Source of the DNA: an uncultured Sutterella sp.
GTDB taxonomy: Bacteria > Pseudomonadota > Gammaproteobacteria > Burkholderiales > Burkholderiaceae_F
Assembly (NCBI GenBank): GCA_905198475.1
Contig: CAJKCQ010000002.1
Span: forward strand, 1-64,000
DNA: 64,000 nucleotides
Direction: 5' to 3'
Positions within the stretch are counted from its first letter, which is position 1. The number at the start of each line of letters is the position of its first letter. A program made the position numbers and the translations under genes. The notes below the pieces were generated by a model. The model had not been told where the DNA came from, ran no database searches, and was given only the letters and a program-made list of their open reading frames with translations. Of the stretch, positions 53,143-61,777 are shown in pieces.

Positions 53143-54645
53143 ATGCCCGCCCCCGAACCGAAGACTCTGGTCCCGGCCGTCCTGAAGACGCCGCAGCGGG
53201 GCCGCCGCCGCACCTTCCCGCCCGGGGCGGAGTCGTCGGGAGCGGCGTCTCTCGCCGCGGCCATCGCGCCCGCTTCGTCCGCCGCATCCGCCGCGCCGGC
53301 GCCGGTCCCGCAGACGGGCGCCGCCGATCCTCAGCCCGTGCGCCGCGGGCTTCTGCCCGGCTGGGTGGATCCCGTGAAGCCCGAGGAGCTCACCGAACTG
53401 CGCCGCGAGGTGCACCGCACGCCTGAACCGGGCTGGAGTGAATTCATCGCCACGGCGCGCCTCGCGCGGGCCTTCGCCGCGGCGGGCTTCAAGCTCACCT
53501 ACGGACCGGATTTCATTTCGCCGCAGTTCGTGCGCGGCCGCGACGCCGATGAAGTCGAGCGCGGCCGGCTCTTTGCGATTCAGAACGGCGTCTCCGTCGA
53601 GGAGATCCGCCGCATGGGTGACTCCCCCGGCCTCATCGCCGAATGGGACACGGGGCGTCCGGGCCGCACGATCGCGGTGAGGATCGAACTCGACGCCCTC
53701 GCGGTCGAGGAGCCCGAGAGCATCTCGCACCTTCCCTACCGCGAAGGCTTCTCTTCGGTGCACCGCGGCGTGATGCACGCCTGCGGGCACGACGGCCACC
53801 AGGCCGCCGCGATCGGACTCGCGCGCTTCATCGCCGCGAACGCCGATCGGCTCGCGGGCCGCATCAAGGTGATCTGCCAGCCGGCGGAGGAGGGCTCCCG
53901 CGGGGCGTACCCGATTCTGCAGTCCGGTGTTCTGAAGGATGTGGACACGCTCTTCTGCGCCCACATCGCGCCCGAACTCGAGTTCGGCACGGTGGTTGCG
54001 GCTCCGACGAAGCTCCTCTCGACGACCAAGATCGACTTCGAGTTCACGGGGCGCGCGTCCCATGCGGGCGCGCACCCGCAGTCGGGCCGGAACGCGCTCC
54101 TTGCGGCCGCGAACGCCGCGATCAACATCATGGCGCTCCCGCGTCATGAGGACGGCATGACCCGCGTCAACGTGGGCCAGCTCCATGCAGGCGAAGGCCG
54201 CAACATCGTGCCCTCCCACGCCTGGATGGAGGTCGAGGTGCGCGGCGAGAACGCCGCGGTGAACCGAGACCTCGCCGCCGAGGCGCTTCTGCGCGCCCAG
54301 GGCGCGGCGATGGGGTTCGGGGTCGAGTGCCGGCAGCGGATCGTGGGCGAGGCGATCGACTTCGTGCCCGACGCCGCGTTGACGCAGCTGATCACCGTCT
54401 GCGCGCGCCGCGCGCGGCTCTGCGAGAAGGTGATTCCGACGTGGCCGGTGAATTCCTCCGACGACGGCACGCTTCTCATGCGCCGCGTGCAGGAGCAGGG
54501 CGGCAAGGCCGGGTACTTCCTCGTGGGCGGCGCCTTCGCGGGGAACGCCGTGCAGCCCGCGGTGGACTTCGACGAGCGCGCGCTCGTGACGCTCTACGAC
54601 ACCTGGACCAACCTCGTCGTGGCGCTCCTCGGCAACTGGAGCTGA
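53143..54645 (+). CDS. M20 family amidohydrolase (AbgA-like)
   Basis: A 500-residue metallopeptidase-family amidohydrolase. Metal ligands are in HACGHDGHQAAAIG and CQPAEEGSRGAYPIL; the dimerisation-domain motif is GRASHAGAHPQSGRNALLAA. Sequence around these resembles the p-aminobenzoyl-glutamate hydrolase subunit AbgA. ATG 53143 has GGAG 8 bases upstream and is preferred over ATG 53125. The N-terminal 70 residues are an Ala/Pro-rich linker absent from AbgA (436 residues), without a signal peptide. No AbgB or AbgT gene adjoins, so the substrate may differ. Confidence 0.82.
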   Translation: MPAPEPKTLVPAVLKTPQRGRRRTFPPGAESSGAASLAAAIAPASSAASAAPAPVPQTGAADPQPVRRGLLPGWVDPVKPEELTELRREVHRTPEPGWSEFIATARLARAFAAAGFKLTYGPDFISPQFVRGRDADEVERGRLFAIQNGVSVEEIRRMGDSPGLIAEWDTGRPGRTIAVRIELDALAVEEPESISHLPYREGFSSVHRGVMHACGHDGHQAAAIGLARFIAANADRLAGRIKVICQPAEEGSRGAYPILQSGVLKDVDTLFCAHIAPELEFGTVVAAPTKLLSTTKIDFEFTGRASHAGAHPQSGRNALLAAANAAINIMALPRHEDGMTRVNVGQLHAGEGRNIVPSHAWMEVEVRGENAAVNRDLAAEALLRAQGAAMGFGVECRQRIVGEAIDFVPDAALTQLITVCARRARLCEKVIPTWPVNSSDDGTLLMRRVQEQGGKAGYFLVGGAFAGNAVQPAVDFDERALVTLYDTWTNLVVALLGNWS

Positions 54646-54702
54646 CGGGGCGGCGGCAGGCCTGAACTTGGGTCCTGCATGCCGCGCTTGCACAAACGAC
54701 AA

Positions 54703-54733
54703 ACGCCCGCTTCGGACATTCCAAAGCGGGCGT
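54703..54733. terminator. hairpin between convergent genes
   Basis: ACGCCCGCTT (54703-54712) pairs with AAGCGGGCGT (54724-54733) between the amidohydrolase and the metQ-like pseudogene. On the minus strand a T-containing stretch (TTTGTCGTTTG) follows. Confidence 0.6.
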
Positions 54734-54771
54734 CGTCATATTGGGCGTCGGATCAGTCCGGCCTCAGGTTC

Positions 54772-55553
54772 TCAGAAGGCCGGGATCACGATGCCCTTGT
54801 ACTTCTCGAGGATCCACTTGGCGATCTCGGGCTGCTGATACGCCTCGACGAAGGGCTTCACCCACGGATCGTTCGCGTTCTTCTCGTTCGTGACGATGTT
54901 GCAGACGTAGGGGCCGTCCTTGTCCTCGACGAGGAGGCCGTCGCGAAGAGGGTTGAGGCGTAGTTGCCGTTCACGGCCGAGATCGTGAGGTCGTCCAAGG
55001 AGTGTGGGAGCTGCGCGGCCTCGAGTTCGACGATCTTGAACTTCTTCGGGTTCTCGACGATGTCGAGGACCGTGGCCTTGACTCCGGCGCCTTCACGGAG
55101 CTTGATCACGCCGCCCTTCTCGAGCAGAAGGAGCGCGCGGGCGCCCATCGCCGGGTCGTTCGGTATGCCGATCGTGCTCCCCGCGGAGGCTTCGGCGAAG
55201 CTCTTCACCTTGCGGGAGTAGAAGGCCATCGGGAGCGTGAAGGCCTTGCCGACGACTTTGAGGTGGTAGCCGCGGTCCTGGTTCTGCGCGGTGAGGTAGG
55301 GAACCGTCTGGAAGATGTTGGCGTCGAGGTCGCCCGCGTCGAGGGCGGCGTTCGGCTGCACGTAGTCCTGGAACTCGTAGATCTTGACGTTCAGGCCGCG
55401 CTTCTTCGCGAGCGGCACGACCTGCTCGAGAATCTCGGCGGCCGGACCCGCGGTGACGCCGATGCGGACCGTCTGTTCGGCGGCGTGGGCGAAGGGAGCG
55501 AGCGAGAGCGCGGCCGCGGCGGCGGCGCCCTGAAGGAAGGTGCGGCGAAGCAT
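54772..55553 (-). pseudogene. metQ: metQ-like methionine ABC substrate-binding protein gene, frameshifted
   Basis: A NlpA/MetQ-family binding protein: Sec signal ending PFAHA-AEQT, then IGVTAGPAAEILEQVVPLAKK and the long conserved block to LDDLTISAVNGNYA. At about 54955-54960 one base is missing: after NGNYA the frame changes to STLFATA, while the family's LNPLRDGLLVEDKDGPYV continues in the next frame and runs to GIVIPAF and TGA at 54772-54774. The span of 782 bases is one short of 261 codons. The metN and metI partner genes are absent nearby. A sequencing error in a run cannot be excluded. Confidence 0.85.
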
Positions 55554-55910
55554 CTGGAATCTCCTCAAATTCAAGCGTGTGTAGTGTTCTTTTCGAGCTC
55601 TCGGTGCGGGCGGTCGGGTTGGAGAAAGGGCGCCGTCCGCGGCGGGCTTGAGGAGGAGTGTATGTCGGGCGTTGTTCTGAAAGTGAGCAGCGCCTGCAGG
55701 CCGCTTGACCCGCATTCAGGTATTACCCAAACAGCCACGATGTCACTCGGACATGGAGGCTGGCAGTGTTTTTGTTGAGCTCATGCGCAAGCGGTTTCAG
55801 GCAACTTTACTTCTGGGTAGATAATATTTGGCAGTTCCCTGTAGTCAATCCATACGCACAAACCGTTCCGATGAGATGACCAAAACAGAAAAGAGTCATA
55901 GGATGACAAC
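55554..55910. other. spacer holding the left edge of a low-GC segment
   Basis: This 357-base spacer carries no recognisable gene. Its first 140 bases look like local high-GC DNA; from about 55,690 and clearly from 55,780 the sequence becomes AT-richer (TTTACTTCTGGGTAGATAATATTTGGC) and stays so into the DUF1254 gene. No direct repeat or integrase was seen at the change point. Confidence 0.45.
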
Positions 55911-57299
55911 ATGAAAAAGATACTCGAAATTCTACTATCGCTCTTTATGCTGCTTTCCTGCGGGCTTCTTTCCGCCTGCTCTGCCCCAAAAACGCAGCCG
56001 GATACACCGGATACTGAAACCGTGTGGAAAACGGTCAGCGAGGCATACATCTATGCGTTCCCGCTGGTGCTGACCGACGCAACCAAAACATTATCGACCA
56101 ATACGGATGGGACCATGACTGGCCGTGCGCCCATCAATCAGTTCAACCATGCAAAAAAGCTGGCGGACGCCTCTTTCCGCACCGTCGTGACGCCGAACGT
56201 CGATACCGTCTATTCGCAGGCATGGCTTGACATCAGCACAGAGCCAATGGTCTACGTCCTGCCGGAAACGGATCGCTTCTGCAATGTGCAGCTTCTGGAT
56301 GCGTGGACGAACACCGCCGCCGTGCTGGACAAGGCGGGTGCTTATGCCATCGCGCTTCCCGGCTGGAAGGGCGAGCTGCCCGACGGTGTGACGCGCGTGG
56401 ACGTGCCCACCGCAACGATGTGGTCGATCACCCGCACGGTGCTGTCCGGGAAAGAGGATCTGCCCAATGTCTATGCCATTCAGGAGCAGATGCGGCTCCT
56501 GCCGCTTTCGGCTTATGTACAGGGAGGCGAGTATGCCGCACCGCAGGGAGCTTATAAAGAGGAAAATGACTTTGTTCCCGTGAACAAGGTGCTTTCCATG
56601 ACGCCAGCAGAGTTTTTCAATACGGCGAACGCTCTGATGCAGGTCAACCCGCCCGCTGATGCGGATGAGGAACTGCTGAAGAAACTCTCCGCCATTAACG
56701 TGGGCGCGGGTAAAACCTTCGACGCCGCTCTCCTGGGCGAAGGAACTGCCGAGCGCTGGACGCAGATGCTTCAGGGGCTTCGCGCCACGCTTGCCTCCGA
56801 CGGCGCGAAGTATGCGCAAAAACTCGGGCAGTGGATCTATTACGGCAGGCCCATCGGCGACTTCGGCACGGAGTATACCTACCGCGCGATGGTAGCGCTG
56901 GTGGGGCTTGGCGCCAACACCGTGGACGTGGCGATCTATCCCAAGACAGCGGTGGATGAGACCGGCGCAGCGCTGACCGGAGAGAAGAAGTATACGCTCC
57001 ACTTTGAAACCCTTCCTCCCACGCTGGAGGGCGGCTTCTGGTCCGTGACCGCCTACGGAGAGGATGATTTCCTCATTGACAATTCCATCGACCGCTACTG
57101 CATCAACGACCGCTCCGACTTCAAGCTGAATGCGGACGGCACATTGGATATTATCCTGTCCAAGGATGCACCGGAAGACACCTCTAACTGGCTGCCTGTT
57201 TCCGACGGGGAATTTCATCTGTTCATGCGGATCTATGTACCGGATATGACAGCACTGAATAGCTGGCAGCCACCTGCAATTAGTTGTTTCAGCAAATAG
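55911..57299 (+). CDS. DUF1254/DUF1214 family lipoprotein, foreign composition
   Basis: A 462-residue protein with a lipoprotein signal (LILLSL-type hydrophobic run and lipobox LLSAC, Cys about residue 23). A DUF1254 domain follows (EAYIYAFPLVLTDATKTL, then VTPNVDTVYSQAWLDIS), then a DUF1214 domain (GTEYTYRAMVALVGLGAN to WLPVSDGEFHLFMRIYVPD). The function of this pair is not established. Codon use differs from all neighbours: lower GC3, with ATA, TTA and AAA frequent. Flanks are AT-rich, and a truncated LysR gene follows directly. I infer recent acquisition, possibly from a lower-GC gut Firmicute. Confidence 0.88.
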   Translation: MKKILEILLSLFMLLSCGLLSACSAPKTQPDTPDTETVWKTVSEAYIYAFPLVLTDATKTLSTNTDGTMTGRAPINQFNHAKKLADASFRTVVTPNVDTVYSQAWLDISTEPMVYVLPETDRFCNVQLLDAWTNTAAVLDKAGAYAIALPGWKGELPDGVTRVDVPTATMWSITRTVLSGKEDLPNVYAIQEQMRLLPLSAYVQGGEYAAPQGAYKEENDFVPVNKVLSMTPAEFFNTANALMQVNPPADADEELLKKLSAINVGAGKTFDAALLGEGTAERWTQMLQGLRATLASDGAKYAQKLGQWIYYGRPIGDFGTEYTYRAMVALVGLGANTVDVAIYPKTAVDETGAALTGEKKYTLHFETLPPTLEGGFWSVTAYGEDDFLIDNSIDRYCINDRSDFKLNADGTLDIILSKDAPEDTSNWLPVSDGEFHLFMRIYVPDMTALNSWQPPAISCFSK

Positions 57300-57371
57300 G
57301 ATCGCAAATAGTTTCAAATAAAGGCTATACACGAGTACAGTCTGTATAAAAACCTTTATTCCATATCCTTT

Positions 57372-57725
57372 AGACATCCTCTCGAAAAGCGGGCGGCCGA
57401 GGCGGGATGCGTTACGCCCGAGGAGGCGGAGGGCTGGCCGCAGATCATCGTCAACGCTCAGCCCGACCGCCGCCGGCCGCCCAACGGTCCGGCCGAAGAA
57501 TGGTTTCATCCAAAGCACGGACCCGCCCCGGTGATGACGCTTCCATTCTTCGCCGCTGCACCCGCGTTCCTCGAAAAGTCGAATGCGGTCTGCCTCCTGC
57601 CGCGGGCGCTCGCGGAGCTCACGCTCGGGCGCTTTGCGCTTCTGCCCGTGCCCGCGTGGGCGCCCCAAGTCTCCATGCGCCTCGCCTGGTGCGGCGAACG
57701 CGACTCCGATCCCGGCGGGCAGTGA
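57372..57725 (+). pseudogene. LysR regulator C-terminal remnant
   Basis: 118 codons in one frame, with no start, ending at TGA 57723-57725. They read RHPLEKRAAEAGCVTPEEAEG, then WPQIIVNAQPD, and PFFAAAPAFLEKSNAVCLLP with RALAELTLGRFALLPVP. This is the last third of a LysR effector domain (the xxHPL..., P-x-L-x-x-T/P block and LP-x-R-x-A helix). The DNA-binding half is missing: high-GC LysR sequence starts abruptly where the AT-rich DUF1254 segment ends, near 57,370. No N-terminal half is visible on the other side of the segment. Confidence 0.7.
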
Positions 57726-58087
57726 CTGCGCGGGCTCCTCAGGTATCTACTATCCGAGGAGGTTCGGCGGCAGGGAGAGGGCGGCTGAGGATGCGTCCCT
57801 CAGGGAGCGGCGACCCCCGCGTTTCTCCTAATGGGGTTCATCCGTAGCGCATCCTTGTCTGCGGGCGAGGATTCAGGCGCAATCAAGAGGTCGTACGTTT
57901 TCGTCGTCCGTCCGCCCGCCTCCCGATAAGGTTCGCGCAATGTTGGCCGCGTATAAGTTTCGACATCACCGAAGGCCTCCGCACTCGTGCGCCCGGGGCT
58001 CTCCTCGATGCTCGGTCGAGGGGAGAACGGACGCGACGGACCCGGGCGGGGGATCTCGAGATGCATCACACGAAAAGGATCAGACAA
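57726..58087. other. spacer upstream of the parvulin gene
   Basis: No gene supported in these 362 bases. A possible -10 TATAAG (57951-57956) lacks a good -35. AAAAGGAT just before ATG 58088 is the ribosome site of the isomerase gene. Confidence 0.3.
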
Positions 58088-58903
58088 ATGATGAAGACTA
58101 CGATCGCCGCCGCGCTCGCCCTTGCCATCGCCTCCGGCGCCGCCATGGCCGAATTCAAGGACTTCACGGTCAACGGCGAGCTCGTCACCAAGGCCCAACA
58201 GGAGGCGCTCGCCGCCGAAGCCATCTCGAGCAATCCCAACCCGCACGAGATGATCGCGAATCCGCAGATCGAGGAGCAGGTCCGCCAGATGATGATCGAG
58301 CAGGTCGTCATGGGCGAATACGCCCGCAAGAACGGCATCGACAAGCTCCCCGAAGTGCAGTCCGACATCAAGCGCGCGACCAACATGGTTCTTGAGAACC
58401 ACGCCGTGCGCGAGTTCCTCAAGAAGAACCCGGTCACCGAGAAGGAGATCGAGGCGCAGTACAAGTCCGAGGCCGACCGCTGGGGTCCCGAGGAATACCG
58501 CGTCCGCCACATCCTCGTGAAGACGCCTGAAGAGGCCAAGGCCCTGATCGAGCAGGTTCAGAAGGGCGCTTCGTTCGCGAAGCTCGCCGCCGAGAAGTCG
58601 CTCGACGATCAGAGCAAGGACGTCGGCGGCATCCTCGACTGGCAGTCCCCGTCCGTCTACACGGGCGAGCTCTCCCAGGCGATCCGCGGCCTCAAGAAGG
58701 GCGAAATGGCCAAGACCCCCGTGCAGTCGCCCGCCGGCTATCACGTGATCAAGGTCGAGGACATCCGCAAGTCCGAGCTCTTCCCGAAGTTTGAGGACCG
58801 CAAGGAAGAGATCCGCCATCTGCTCATGCAGCGCAAGGTCCAGTCCTTCATCCACGACCAGATCCTGCGCGCTGAGATCGCCGAGGTTCCGGCCAAGAAG
58901 TAA
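58088..58903 (+). CDS. periplasmic parvulin-type peptidyl-prolyl cis-trans isomerase
   Basis: A 271-residue exported foldase. ATG 58088 (MMKTTIAAALALAIASGAAM, cleavage after AMA) follows AAAAGGAT; an upstream ATG 58061 would spoil the signal peptide. The N-terminal helical chaperone part is followed by the parvulin domain: YRVRHILVKTPEEAKALIEQ, FAKLAAEKSLDDQSKDVGG and SPAGYHVIKVED. It resembles PpiC/SurA/PrsA-like proteins of about 260-280 residues in betaproteobacteria. It helps fold exported proteins; the gene stands alone upstream of the ccm genes. Confidence 0.9.
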   Translation: MMKTTIAAALALAIASGAAMAEFKDFTVNGELVTKAQQEALAAEAISSNPNPHEMIANPQIEEQVRQMMIEQVVMGEYARKNGIDKLPEVQSDIKRATNMVLENHAVREFLKKNPVTEKEIEAQYKSEADRWGPEEYRVRHILVKTPEEAKALIEQVQKGASFAKLAAEKSLDDQSKDVGGILDWQSPSVYTGELSQAIRGLKKGEMAKTPVQSPAGYHVIKVEDIRKSELFPKFEDRKEEIRHLLMQRKVQSFIHDQILRAEIAEVPAKK

Positions 58904-59110
58904 CCGCACGGAACTCCAGGTCCTGCAGGGCGCCCTCGGCGCCGCGTCTCCCCGTCGCTCCCGTCAGAAGGGGAGCCGGCAGCCGGAGGGCGGTTCGAGC
59001 GGCGCCTTTTTTGCGCTCCACCCCTCACAGAAAAAACTCAACCCAAGAAGCGCCTCCGGCGGCTCCACGCCGGCCCGAAGAAGCGCTCACCCTCCGGAGG
59101 AGACCCCACC

Positions 59111-61069
59111 GTGACAGCAGAGATCGGGCACTTCGCCCTTGTCCTGGCGCTCGTCGTGAGCGCGTTGGGCGGCGTCCTGTCGCTCGCCGGCGCGCAGCTC
59201 GACCTGCGCAGCTGGATGCGCACGGGCGCGGCCGCGGCCGCCTCGCTCGCCCTCACCGGCACGATCGCGATCGGCGCGCTCGCCTGGGCCTTCGCGACGA
59301 GCGACTTTTCGCTTCTGAACGTCGCGCGCCACTCCAACGACGCGCTCCCTTGGTACTACAAGCTCGCGGCCGTCTGGGGCTCCCACGAGGGCTCGATCCT
59401 CTTCTGGGTCTCGACCCTCGTCTGGTGGACGGCGGCGGTGGCGTTCTCCGCGCGCCGGCTCCCTGAAAAGGTCCTGGCGCGCATCCTCGGCACGCTCTTT
59501 CTGATCGCCTTCGGCCTCTACCTCTTCATCCTCACCACCTCGAACCCGTTCCTGCGGCTCTTCCCGCCCGCCGCGCAGGGCGCGGACTTGAATCCCCTCC
59601 TTCAGGACCCGGGGATGATTCTTCATCCGCCGCTCCTCTACCTCGGGTACGTGGGCTTCGCGGTTCCCTTCGCCTTCGCGGTGGCGGCGCTCCTCGGCGG
59701 TCGGCTCGACGTCGCCTGGGCGCGCTGGATGCGGCCCTGGACCACGGCCTCGTGGGTGCTCCTTACGCTCGGCATCAGCCTCGGCTCCTACTGGAGCTAC
59801 TACGAATTGGGCTGGGGCGGCTGGTGGGCCTGGGACCCGGTTGAGAATTCGTCCTTCATGCCGTGGCTGACGGGCACGGCGCTCATGCATTCGCTCGCCG
59901 TGACGGAAAAGCGGGGCGTCTTCAAGATCTGGACGGTCTTCCTCGCGATCCTCACCTTCGCACTCTCGCTCCTCGGGACCTTCCTCGTGCGCTCGGGCGT
60001 GCTCACGTCGGTGCACGCCTTTGCGTCGGACCCGACGCGCGGCATGTTCATCCTCGTCTTCCTCTGCATCGTGATCGGGGTGTCGTTCCTCCTCTTCGCG
60101 TGGCGGGGCGGCCGCGTGGGGTCCGCCGCAGACTTCTCGTGGTGCTCGCGCGAAGCGTTCCTCATGGGGAACAACCTGCTCCTCGTGGTGGGGGCCGGCA
60201 TCGTGCTCCTCGGGACCCTCTATCCGCTCTTCCTCGACGCCGTCGGGGGCGGGCGCATCACCGTGGGGGCGCCGTACTTCGAAGCGGTCTTCGGCTCCGA
60301 AATGCTGCCCCTGGCATTCATTCTCCCGGCGGGCGCGGTCTGTGCCTGGCGCAGCGACACCTGGGCGAGGCTCGGGCGCCTGCTTCTTCCCGCCTTCACG
60401 GCCTCCGTCGTGATTGGAATCGCAGCTCCGCTCCTGATGGGGCGCTGGGACCTTCCGATGGCGGCGGCCGCCTTCCTCGCGGTCTGGATCATCCTCGGGG
60501 CCGCCACGGACTTCGTGCGCCGCGCGCGCACGACTCGGGCGCAGGGCCGCGGGATCTTCAGCCAGGGCGCGCCCTGGTGGGGCATGCACTTCGCGCACGT
60601 CGGCCTCGCGCTCCTCATCTTCGGCGCGGTCGCGGTCTCGCAGTACCAGGTCGAGCGCAACGTGACGATGAACCCCAAGGACGTCGTGACGGTGCGCGAC
60701 GTCACCTTCCGCTACAACGGCTGGGTCGAGTACCGCGGTCCCAACTACACCGCGGCGAAGGGCTCGATCTCGATTCTCAACGCTTCTACGGGCGCGGAGA
60801 TCGCGCTTCTCGAGCCCGAAAAGCGCAACTACGACTCGGTCGAGAGCATGTCGATGACCGAGGCGGCGATCCTGCACCGCGCGCACGAAGACGTCTACGT
60901 GTCGCTCGCCACCCCGACGCCCGAGGGCGACGGCTGGGTGGTGCGCGCCTACGTGAAGCCCTTCGTGATCTACATCTGGATCGGCACGCTCTTTATGGCC
61001 GCGGGCGGCGTGCTCGCGATGTTCGACCGCCGCCGGCGGCGCCTTTCCCAGCGTGAGGAGGCTCTCTGA
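59111..61069 (+). CDS. ccmF: cytochrome c maturation haem lyase component CcmF
   Basis: A 652-residue polytopic protein (about 15 hydrophobic segments) of the system I cytochrome c synthetase. The tryptophan-rich WWD haem-handling domain is GWGGWWAWDPVENSSFMPW (about residues 234-252). Conserved His residues flank it in periplasmic loops, and HPPLLYLGYVG precedes it. The GTG start at 59111 has GGAGGAG upstream. With CcmH/CcmI it attaches haem to apocytochromes such as the tetraheme protein at 22.1 kb. The last base overlaps the ccmH start. Confidence 0.95.
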   Translation: MTAEIGHFALVLALVVSALGGVLSLAGAQLDLRSWMRTGAAAAASLALTGTIAIGALAWAFATSDFSLLNVARHSNDALPWYYKLAAVWGSHEGSILFWVSTLVWWTAAVAFSARRLPEKVLARILGTLFLIAFGLYLFILTTSNPFLRLFPPAAQGADLNPLLQDPGMILHPPLLYLGYVGFAVPFAFAVAALLGGRLDVAWARWMRPWTTASWVLLTLGISLGSYWSYYELGWGGWWAWDPVENSSFMPWLTGTALMHSLAVTEKRGVFKIWTVFLAILTFALSLLGTFLVRSGVLTSVHAFASDPTRGMFILVFLCIVIGVSFLLFAWRGGRVGSAADFSWCSREAFLMGNNLLLVVGAGIVLLGTLYPLFLDAVGGGRITVGAPYFEAVFGSEMLPLAFILPAGAVCAWRSDTWARLGRLLLPAFTASVVIGIAAPLLMGRWDLPMAAAAFLAVWIILGAATDFVRRARTTRAQGRGIFSQGAPWWGMHFAHVGLALLIFGAVAVSQYQVERNVTMNPKDVVTVRDVTFRYNGWVEYRGPNYTAAKGSISILNASTGAEIALLEPEKRNYDSVESMSMTEAAILHRAHEDVYVSLATPTPEGDGWVVRAYVKPFVIYIWIGTLFMAAGGVLAMFDRRRRRLSQREEAL

Positions 61070-61764
61070 TGACGACCTCGATCAAGCACTTGGCGGCCCT
61101 CTGCTGCGCCGCGGGCCTTGCGGTCTCCCTCTGTGCGCTCCCCGCCGCGCCCGCTGCGGCGGCCGAAGAGGGCGCGGCGCCCGTGAAGATGGGAAGCGTC
61201 GCCGCGAGCGAAAAGTCGAAGGCCGCGCAGGCCTTCATGGAGGGGGCGGCGACGCTCTCGCGCCCCGCGCCCGCCGGCATGGGGGACCTTGCGGGACTGA
61301 AGTCCACGGAGGCGGCCCCGGCCGAATTCGACCCCAAGGCCAATCCGCGGGTTTATGAAATCAGCCGGCAGCTGCGCTGCCTCGTCTGCGCGAACGAAAC
61401 CATCGCGGAGTCGAACGCGCAGCTCGCCGTGGATCTGCGCCGCGAGGTGGCCGAGCAGGTGAAGTCCGGAAAGTCGGACGACGCCATCATCGAATTCATG
61501 GTGGACCGCTACGGCGACTACGTGCTCTTCAAGCCGCCCTTCAAGGCGAAGACGTGGCTCCTGTGGCTCGGCCCCGCGGTGTTTCTCCTCCTCGCCCTCT
61601 GGGCGATGACGCGCGTCGTGAGAAGCCGCCGGGCGGCCGCGCAAGTGCGTCGCCGCAACGCCGGTCCCGAGGCGCTCGAGCGGGCCAAGCGGGTACTGCG
61701 CGGCGAGCTCGTCTTCGATCGCGGCAAATTCAAGCCCAACCCCAACCGGAAGAACAAAGCGTAA
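61069..61764 (+). CDS. ccmH: cytochrome c maturation thioredoxin-like protein CcmH
   Basis: A 231-residue membrane-anchored CcmH. The redox motif is LRCLVCAN (Cys104 and Cys107), followed by the family block NAQLAVDLRREVAEQVKSGKS and DDAIIEFMVDRYGDYVLF, then one membrane segment (WLLWLGPAVFLLLALWAM). The stretch between the signal peptide and the CxxC is about 70 residues longer than in typical CcmH (motif normally near residue 45) and is Ala-rich. The protein reduces or positions the apocytochrome for haem ligation. ATGA overlap with ccmF implies coupled translation. Confidence 0.92.
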   Translation: MTTSIKHLAALCCAAGLAVSLCALPAAPAAAAEEGAAPVKMGSVAASEKSKAAQAFMEGAATLSRPAPAGMGDLAGLKSTEAAPAEFDPKANPRVYEISRQLRCLVCANETIAESNAQLAVDLRREVAEQVKSGKSDDAIIEFMVDRYGDYVLFKPPFKAKTWLLWLGPAVFLLLALWAMTRVVRSRRAAAQVRRRNAGPEALERAKRVLRGELVFDRGKFKPNPNRKNKA

Positions 61765-61777
61765 TTAGGAGTTGATC

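Noticed and set aside
57800..58909. 369-codon minus-strand frame opposite the parvulin gene
   Set aside because: Shadow of the parvulin gene; the part beyond it lacks any recognisable domain.
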